Source: Mycolicibacterium stellerae
GTDB taxonomy: Bacteria > Actinomycetota > Actinomycetes > Mycobacteriales > Mycobacteriaceae
Length of the DNA: 64,000 bases
Reading direction: 5' to 3'
Assembly: GCF_003719305.1 (NCBI RefSeq)
Contig: NZ_RARC01000018.1
Coordinates: 60,510 to 124,509 of the forward strand
Shown in pieces: positions 59,366 through 64,000 of this stretch. The notes below the pieces were generated by a model. It had not been told where the DNA came from, made no database searches, and worked only from the letters and a program-made list of their open reading frames with translations. The position numbers and the translations under genes were made by a program. The first letter of the stretch is position 1; each line of letters begins with the position of its first letter.

Positions 59366-60913
59366 ATGGCGACCGACAACACCCTGGTAGAAACCAGCAA
59401 CGGACCGATCCAAGGTTTCGACGACGGCCGAGCGAAGTCGTGGAAAGGCGTGCGGTATGCCGCGCCGCCGATCGGCGACCTGCGATGGCGGGCGCCCGAA
59501 CCACCCGAAAAATGGACCACCGTCGCCGATGCCACCCGCTACGGCTGGGTCTGCCCGCAGCCCGTCGACCCCAGGATCCCGATCGACCTCGGCGCCCCGC
59601 AGGGCGAGGACTGCCTGACCCTCAACGTCTGGGCGTCTTCGGACACCGCTGCAGGGGACAGGAAGCCGGTGATGGTCTGGGTGCACGGTGGGGCATACAT
59701 CCTGGGTTCGGCGAGTCAACCGCTGTACGACGGCCGGGCGCTCACCAGCGCCGGCGAAGCGATCGTCGTCACAGTGAACTATCGGATCGGGGCGCTGGGC
59801 TTCCTCGATCTGTCCGAGTTCGACACCCCAAGGCGCAGGTTCGACTCCAATCTCGGTCTTCGTGACGTGCTTGCGGCGCTGCGCTGGGTGCAGGACAACA
59901 TCGCCGCGTTCGGCGGAGATCCCGGCCGCGTCACGCTGTTCGGCGAGTCGGCGGGCGCCGGCATCATCACCACGTTGCTCACCAGCCCGGCGGCCGAGGG
60001 CTTGTTCTCCGCTGCGATCGCGCAAAGCTCGCCTGCCACATCGGTTTACGACGTCAGCCGGGCGCACGGCATCACGCGTCTTGTCCTGGACAGGTTGGGC
60101 ATGACGGCATCCGACGTCGACCGGCTGCCCGATCTTGGGGTCGACGTCATCGTCGCCGCCGCGACCGAAGTGTTCTATGACGTTCCGGTGCGCAACCCCG
60201 GCACGTTGGCGTTCGCGCCAATCGTCGACGGTGACATCGTGCCCGACTATCCGGTCAAACTCGCCCGCGAGGGCCGCTCGCATCCGGTCCCGTTGATCAT
60301 CGGCACCAACAAGCACGAGGCGGCGTTGTTCAAGTGGATGAAGTCGCCGCTGATGCCGATCACGCCGGAGGCGATCAACGCGATGTTCACCGAGATCGCC
60401 GCCGAGCAGCCGACGCTGGAACTTCCCACCGAGGACAAGATCGGAACCGCCTATGCGGGCCTGCGCGGGAAGGCGCGCGGCATGGGGGTGGCACGCGATG
60501 TCGGGTTCCGGATGCCGTCGGTGTGGCTGGCCGAAGGGCACAGCGCCGTTGCGCCTGTCTATCTGTACCGATTCGACTTCTCCACCCCGATGCTGCGGCT
60601 GCTGCGCATCGCCGCCGCGCACGCCACCGAGTTGCCCTTCGTCTGGGGTAATCTCGTCACCGGTCCCAAGGACCCGACGTTCAAGCTCGGCGGGCTGAAG
60701 ACCGGGGCCCTGGTGTCGGAGCGCATTCGGACCCGCTGGCTCAACTTCGCCACCCATGCCGAGCCGACTGGCATGCGCGGTGAGCCCGAGTGGCTGCCCT
60801 ACTCCGAACCCGACCGCGCGTGCCTGCTCATCGACAAGCAGGACACCGTCGCCAGCGACATCGATACGCATATCCGCGCCACCTGGGGCACCCAGGTACT
60901 CAATTTCCGATAG
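59366..60913 (+). CDS. Carboxylesterase/lipase family protein (type B)
   Basis: A 515-residue alpha/beta hydrolase. The oxyanion hole is WVHGGAYILGSASQPLYDG, and the nucleophile Ser lies in TLFGESAGAGII (about residue 195). EDCLTLNVW is the type B signature 2. The C-terminal HATELPFVWGNL holds the His. It has no signal peptide. It hydrolyses carboxyl esters of unknown identity and looks like mycobacterial LipT. It sits 40 bases before the hydroxylase gene. Confidence 0.92.
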   Translation: MATDNTLVETSNGPIQGFDDGRAKSWKGVRYAAPPIGDLRWRAPEPPEKWTTVADATRYGWVCPQPVDPRIPIDLGAPQGEDCLTLNVWASSDTAAGDRKPVMVWVHGGAYILGSASQPLYDGRALTSAGEAIVVTVNYRIGALGFLDLSEFDTPRRRFDSNLGLRDVLAALRWVQDNIAAFGGDPGRVTLFGESAGAGIITTLLTSPAAEGLFSAAIAQSSPATSVYDVSRAHGITRLVLDRLGMTASDVDRLPDLGVDVIVAAATEVFYDVPVRNPGTLAFAPIVDGDIVPDYPVKLAREGRSHPVPLIIGTNKHEAALFKWMKSPLMPITPEAINAMFTEIAAEQPTLELPTEDKIGTAYAGLRGKARGMGVARDVGFRMPSVWLAEGHSAVAPVYLYRFDFSTPMLRLLRIAAAHATELPFVWGNLVTGPKDPTFKLGGLKTGALVSERIRTRWLNFATHAEPTGMRGEPEWLPYSEPDRACLLIDKQDTVASDIDTHIRATWGTQVLNFR

Positions 60914-60940
60914 CCGGAACCGGCCTCGCTAGAATCGCGT

Positions 60941-60947
60941 AGGAGGT
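60941..60947 (+). promoter_or_regulatory. Strong ribosome binding site AGGAGGT
   Basis: A perfect anti-16S match six bases before GTG 60954. It fixes the start of the membrane hydroxylase, whose GTG would otherwise be doubtful. Confidence 0.75.
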
Positions 60948-60953
60948 GTCGCT

Positions 60954-61883
60954 GTGGACTGGGCAAAGGCATGGGAGTACGTGCTGCCGCCGCTGATGCA
61001 CGACCCCGTCACGTTCGCGGTTCCGTTCTTCTTGATCCTGCTCGTCATCGAGTGGGCGGCCGCGCGGAAACTCGCGCATCTCGAAGACGACCGCGTCCCC
61101 GCCGGCGCCTACCTGAGGCCCGACGCGTGGGCCAGCATCTGGATGGGTGTGGTGTCCGTCGGCACCAGCGCGGTGATGAACGGAATCGCGCTGCTCGGCT
61201 ACGCCGCGCTCTACGTCTATGTCGCGCCGTGGCAGCTGCCCTCCAACGCCTGGTACACGTGGGTGATCGCCATCGTCGGCGTCGACCTCACGTACTACTG
61301 GTACCACCGCATGGCACATCGGGTCCGGCTGTTCTGGGCGACGCACCAGGCCCACCACTCCAGCCAGTACTTCAACCTCGCGACCGCGCTGAGACAGAAG
61401 TGGAACATCAGCGGTGACGTCTTCCTTCGTGCTCTGCTCCCGCTGTTCGGCGTACCGCCCTGGATGGTGTTCGCAAGCTTCTCCATCAACTTGATCTACC
61501 AGTACTGGATCCACACCGAGCGCATCGGAAAGCTGTGGCGGCCAATCGAATTCGTCTTCAACACGCCGTCGCATCACCGGGTGCACCACGGTATGGACGA
61601 GATCTATCTCGACAAGAACTACGGTGGCATCCTGATCATCTGGGATCGGCTGTTCGGCAGCTTCCAGGCAGAGGAGTTCCGGCCGCACTACGGCCTGACC
61701 AAACAGGTGGCCACCTACAACATCTGGAAGCTGCAGACCCACGAATACGTCGCGATGGCGCGGGACGTCCGCGCCGCGCGCCGCTGGCGGGATCGGCTCG
61801 GCTTCGTCTTCGGCCCGCCCGGCTGGGAGCCGCGGCAGTCGGTGCAGCCCGATATTGCGACGCCGATCGCCGTATCGAAGTAG
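60954..61883 (+). CDS. Fatty acid hydroxylase/sterol desaturase family membrane protein
   Basis: A 309-residue membrane diiron enzyme. The eight-His pattern is clear: HRMAH (about 121-125), HQAHHSS (about 135-140), HHRVHHGMDE (about 208-215). Four or five helices surround it, such as FAVPFFLILLVIEWAA and WVIAIVGVDLTYYWYH. It should hydroxylate or desaturate a lipid using O2. GTG 60954 is fixed by AGGAGGT. It follows the carboxylesterase closely and may share its transcript. Confidence 0.93.
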   Translation: MDWAKAWEYVLPPLMHDPVTFAVPFFLILLVIEWAAARKLAHLEDDRVPAGAYLRPDAWASIWMGVVSVGTSAVMNGIALLGYAALYVYVAPWQLPSNAWYTWVIAIVGVDLTYYWYHRMAHRVRLFWATHQAHHSSQYFNLATALRQKWNISGDVFLRALLPLFGVPPWMVFASFSINLIYQYWIHTERIGKLWRPIEFVFNTPSHHRVHHGMDEIYLDKNYGGILIIWDRLFGSFQAEEFRPHYGLTKQVATYNIWKLQTHEYVAMARDVRAARRWRDRLGFVFGPPGWEPRQSVQPDIATPIAVSK

Positions 61884-61981
61884 CGCTGCGCCGAAACCTC
61901 GACCAGCGGGTGCATCCATCATGGCGGCGGGCCGCAACCGTTTTAGCGCCGCCGGCGGTGCGCAGCCCGTAGGGTCGCGGT

Positions 61982-63388
61982 GTGCAGACGGTGTTCGATT
62001 CCCATGTCGATCCAGAGCTCGTCGAACGGTCGCTGGCGGCTAGCTCGTTGGACTCGATGTGGCTGGACATACCGCGGCCGTCTTACGACGCCCTTTCGGG
62101 TTCGGTCACCGCAGACCTGCTGGTGGTGGGCGCCGGCTATACCGGTCTGTGGACGGCATTGCATGCCGCACAGCGCAATCCGGGACAGAAGATCGTTCTG
62201 GTCGATGCCGAACGTGTCGGATGGGCGGCGTCGGGTCGCAACGGCGGCTTCGTCGACGCCAGCCTGACCCATGGCCTGGCGAACGGAAAGGCGCGCTGGC
62301 CCAACGAGATCGAAACGCTCGAGGCGATGGGGCGCGAGAACCTCGATGGCATGCAGGACGACATTGGGCAGCTGCGGCTCGACGTTGACTGGGAACGCAC
62401 CGGAATGCTTGCGGTCGCGACGGAACCGCATCAGGTGGCCTGGCTGCAGGAGGCGGCCGACGGCGGCGAGGGCCGGTTCGTCGCACAGGACGAGGTGCGC
62501 GCCGAGGTGGCGTCGCCGACCTACCTGGCGGGCCTGTTCAGCCCCGACACGTTGGCCATCGTCCATCCGGGCAAGCTCGCGCTCGAACTCGCCCGCGCCT
62601 GCGTCGAAGCAGGCGTAGCCATCTTCGAGCGGACGAACGTCACGTCGATCGACAGCTCTGGTTCGGCTGTCCGTTTCGGGGCAGGCAACGGGACAGTCAC
62701 CGCAGGCCGGGCGGTGTTGGCCACGAACGTCTTCCCGAGCCTGATCATGCGCAACCGGTTGCAGACGGTACCGGTGTACGACTACGTGCTGGCCACCGAG
62801 CCGCTCACCGACGCCCAGCTGGACCGCGTCGGATGGGCCAACCGACAGGGAATCGGCGACTCCGCCAACCAATTCCACTACTACCGGCTCAGCGCCGACA
62901 ACCGCATTGTGTGGGGCGGCTACGACGCCATCTACAAGTTCGGCCGCAAGGTCAAACCCGCCTACGAAGATCGGCCCGCCAGCTATCGCCGGCTCGCAGC
63001 GCATTTCTTCATCACCTTTCCCCAACTCGACGACGTCCGGTTCAGCCACCGGTGGGCCGGAGCGATCGACACCAGCACCCGGTTCTGTGCGCACTGGGGT
63101 CTGGCCCACGGCGGCCGGGTGGCCTACGTCAACGGCTTCACCGGGCTCGGCGTCGGCGCGGCCCGCTTCGCCGCCGACGTCTGCCTCGACCTGCTCGAGG
63201 GACGGTCGAGCGCGCGCACCGAACTGGAGATGGTTCGCAAGCGGCCGTTGCCGTTTCCGCCTGAGCCGTTGGCCAGCATCGGAATCCAGGCCACCAGGTG
63301 GTCGCTCGACCGCGCCGATCATTCTGCCGGGCGGCGCAACCTGTTGCTTCGCACGCTCGATGCACTCGGACTCGGCTTCGATTCCTGA
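61982..63388 (+). CDS. FAD-dependent oxidoreductase of the DAO family
   Basis: A 468-residue flavoprotein of the glycine/D-amino acid oxidase type. The FAD motif is LLVVGAGYTGLWTALHAAQ (about 42-60), followed by VLVDAERVGWAASGRNGGF with the SGRNGG motif. The C-terminal GFTGLGVGAARFAADV completes the flavin site. Members oxidise amines or N-methyl amino acids. The gene starts at GTG 61982 after a 98-base gap. Substrate unknown. Confidence 0.92.
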   Translation: MQTVFDSHVDPELVERSLAASSLDSMWLDIPRPSYDALSGSVTADLLVVGAGYTGLWTALHAAQRNPGQKIVLVDAERVGWAASGRNGGFVDASLTHGLANGKARWPNEIETLEAMGRENLDGMQDDIGQLRLDVDWERTGMLAVATEPHQVAWLQEAADGGEGRFVAQDEVRAEVASPTYLAGLFSPDTLAIVHPGKLALELARACVEAGVAIFERTNVTSIDSSGSAVRFGAGNGTVTAGRAVLATNVFPSLIMRNRLQTVPVYDYVLATEPLTDAQLDRVGWANRQGIGDSANQFHYYRLSADNRIVWGGYDAIYKFGRKVKPAYEDRPASYRRLAAHFFITFPQLDDVRFSHRWAGAIDTSTRFCAHWGLAHGGRVAYVNGFTGLGVGAARFAADVCLDLLEGRSSARTELEMVRKRPLPFPPEPLASIGIQATRWSLDRADHSAGRRNLLLRTLDALGLGFDS

Positions 63389-63542
63389 CTGTCCATCAAT
63401 CGTTTGAATGACGTTTCGATTGGGCCGATCCGAACCGCCCACATGCCCTACCAAGATCAGTAAGCTCAGCCGCGATAGGTATGCGGACAAGACGTCTGGT
63501 CGAGGGACGGCCACGGTGTCGCCTTCAGAAAGGGGCAAGCAC

Positions 63543-64000
63543 GTGACTGACAGGCTCGCAATAGGCGAGAAGCTCGAACGTGGGCAATCGCTGACGTCGA
63601 GGAACGGCGCCTACACGCTGACCCTGCAGGACGACGGCAACCTGGTGCTGGCCGCACAGGGTCAGGCCGTATGGGCGACGGGCACCAATGGCCAAGACGC
63701 CGAACGCCTCGAGGTGCAGAAGGACGGCAACGTCGTGCTCTACACGTCGGACAAGCCCATCTGGCACACCGATACAAAGGGCGCCAAGGACGTCCGGTTG
63801 ATCCTGCAGGACGATCGAAACGTCGTGGTGTACGGATTCGACGGGGTCGCGTGGGCGTCGGGCACCAACACCGACGAGGCGCCCCCACCGCCAATGGTTG
63901 GTGACGCCGCGGCGCCAGAGGCGGCCCCCGAGGTCGCGCCCGCCGTGGCCGAAGAGCCGCTGCCGCCCGCAGAAGCTCCGGCCCCGCCTCCGCCGCCTCC
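63543..64000 (+). CDS. Bulb-type (D-mannose-binding) lectin domain protein, 5' part (cut by window edge)
   Basis: An open frame to the window end, starting at GTG 63543 after AGAAAGGGGC. Residues ~1-115 form a bulb-type lectin domain with three sugar-site repeats: QDDGNLVLA (~32), QKDGNVVLY (~59) and QDDRNVVVY (~87). The last two match the mannose-site consensus QxDxNxVxY; in the first, Tyr is Ala. A Pro/Ala/Glu-rich run begins near residue 116 and continues past the window. Mycobacterial lectins of this type bind mannose-containing glycolipids and often carry a LysM after such a linker, which cannot be seen here. No signal peptide. GTG 63516 is a possible longer start. Confidence 0.88.
   Translation, partial: MTDRLAIGEKLERGQSLTSRNGAYTLTLQDDGNLVLAAQGQAVWATGTNGQDAERLEVQKDGNVVLYTSDKPIWHTDTKGAKDVRLILQDDRNVVVYGFDGVAWASGTNTDEAPPPPMVGDAAAPEAAPEVAPAVAEEPLPPAEAPAPPPPP

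Noticed and set aside
59300..60871. A ~523-codon minus-strand open frame opposite the carboxylesterase
   Set aside because: Shadow; the plus strand has the GESAGA nucleophile motif.
61943..63538. A ~531-codon minus-strand open frame opposite the DAO-family gene
   Set aside because: Shadow frame; the plus strand has clear FAD motifs.
1..64000. tRNA, rRNA, transposase, integrase or prophage genes
   Set aside because: I looked through all gaps and both strands for cloverleaf-like or mobile-element signals and found none I could support.

Overview
The window is high-GC actinobacterial DNA and almost certainly comes from a Mycobacterium or Mycolicibacterium, probably a fast-growing environmental species. 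The evidence is the mycobacterium-typical gene set: MmpS/MmpL transport genes, tandem cutinases, an antigen-85-like mycolyltransferase, several DUF732 secreted proteins, a cyclopropane/mycolic acid methyltransferase, a deazaflavin (F420)-type reductase, a mycothiol-dependent-type enzyme and a PknF-like kinase. Genes are packed tightly with many ATGA, GTGA, TTGA and TGATG junctions. I see no tRNA, rRNA, CRISPR array, transposase or phage gene, and no gene-free stretch longer than about 180 bases.

Region by region. 1-6.5 kb: the end of an MMPL gene, a membrane acyltransferase, a cupin, a mycobacterial membrane protein with a Pro/Ala-rich tail, two cutinases and small secreted proteins. 6.5-11.0 kb: a five-gene mmpS-mmpL-secreted protein operon on the minus strand. 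11.2-12.2 kb: an antigen-85-like esterase. 12.2-36.5 kb: a catabolic island. It has a minus-strand operon (SMP-30-like beta-propeller, GntR regulator, acyl-CoA synthetase, SDR, acyl-CoA synthetase) diverging from an eleven-gene plus-strand run (SDR, Rieske oxygenase, Baeyer-Villiger-type monooxygenase, SDR, type III CoA-transferase, four acyl-CoA dehydrogenases in two long/short pairs, ThDP enzyme, aldehyde dehydrogenase). A convergent minus-strand molybdenum hydroxylase operon (large subunit, CoxG-like, FAD subunit, 2Fe-2S subunit) follows. 36.6-46.1 kb: small conserved and secreted proteins, a mycolate methyltransferase, a TetR-controlled divergent pair, an NDH-2-like oxidoreductase and a GH16 glucanase operon. 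46.1-52.3 kb: NUDIX, then a minus-strand operon of a ferritin-like diiron protein, its likely reductase, a PknF-like kinase and a SnoaL-like protein; then an acyltransferase and an SRPBCC protein. 52.4-64 kb: MalQ, a diaminopimelate decarboxylase-like enzyme, an MFS transporter, an MpaB/TetR/SMR/SMR operon, a carboxylesterase, a membrane hydroxylase, a DAO-type oxidase and the start of a bulb-type lectin gene.

The most interesting part is the 12.2-36.5 kb island. I infer that a ring or ketone substrate is hydroxylated (Rieske), turned into a lactone or ester (BVMO), possibly opened by the SMP-30-like protein, oxidised (SDRs, ALDH), activated to CoA esters (two synthetases, one CoA-transferase) and beta-oxidised by two apparently heteromeric acyl-CoA dehydrogenases. 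Its divergent promoter region holds a perfect 12-bp palindrome (TTGTCCGGACAA) and a degenerate second copy, good candidates for the operator of the embedded GntR regulator. The substrate cannot be read from sequence alone.
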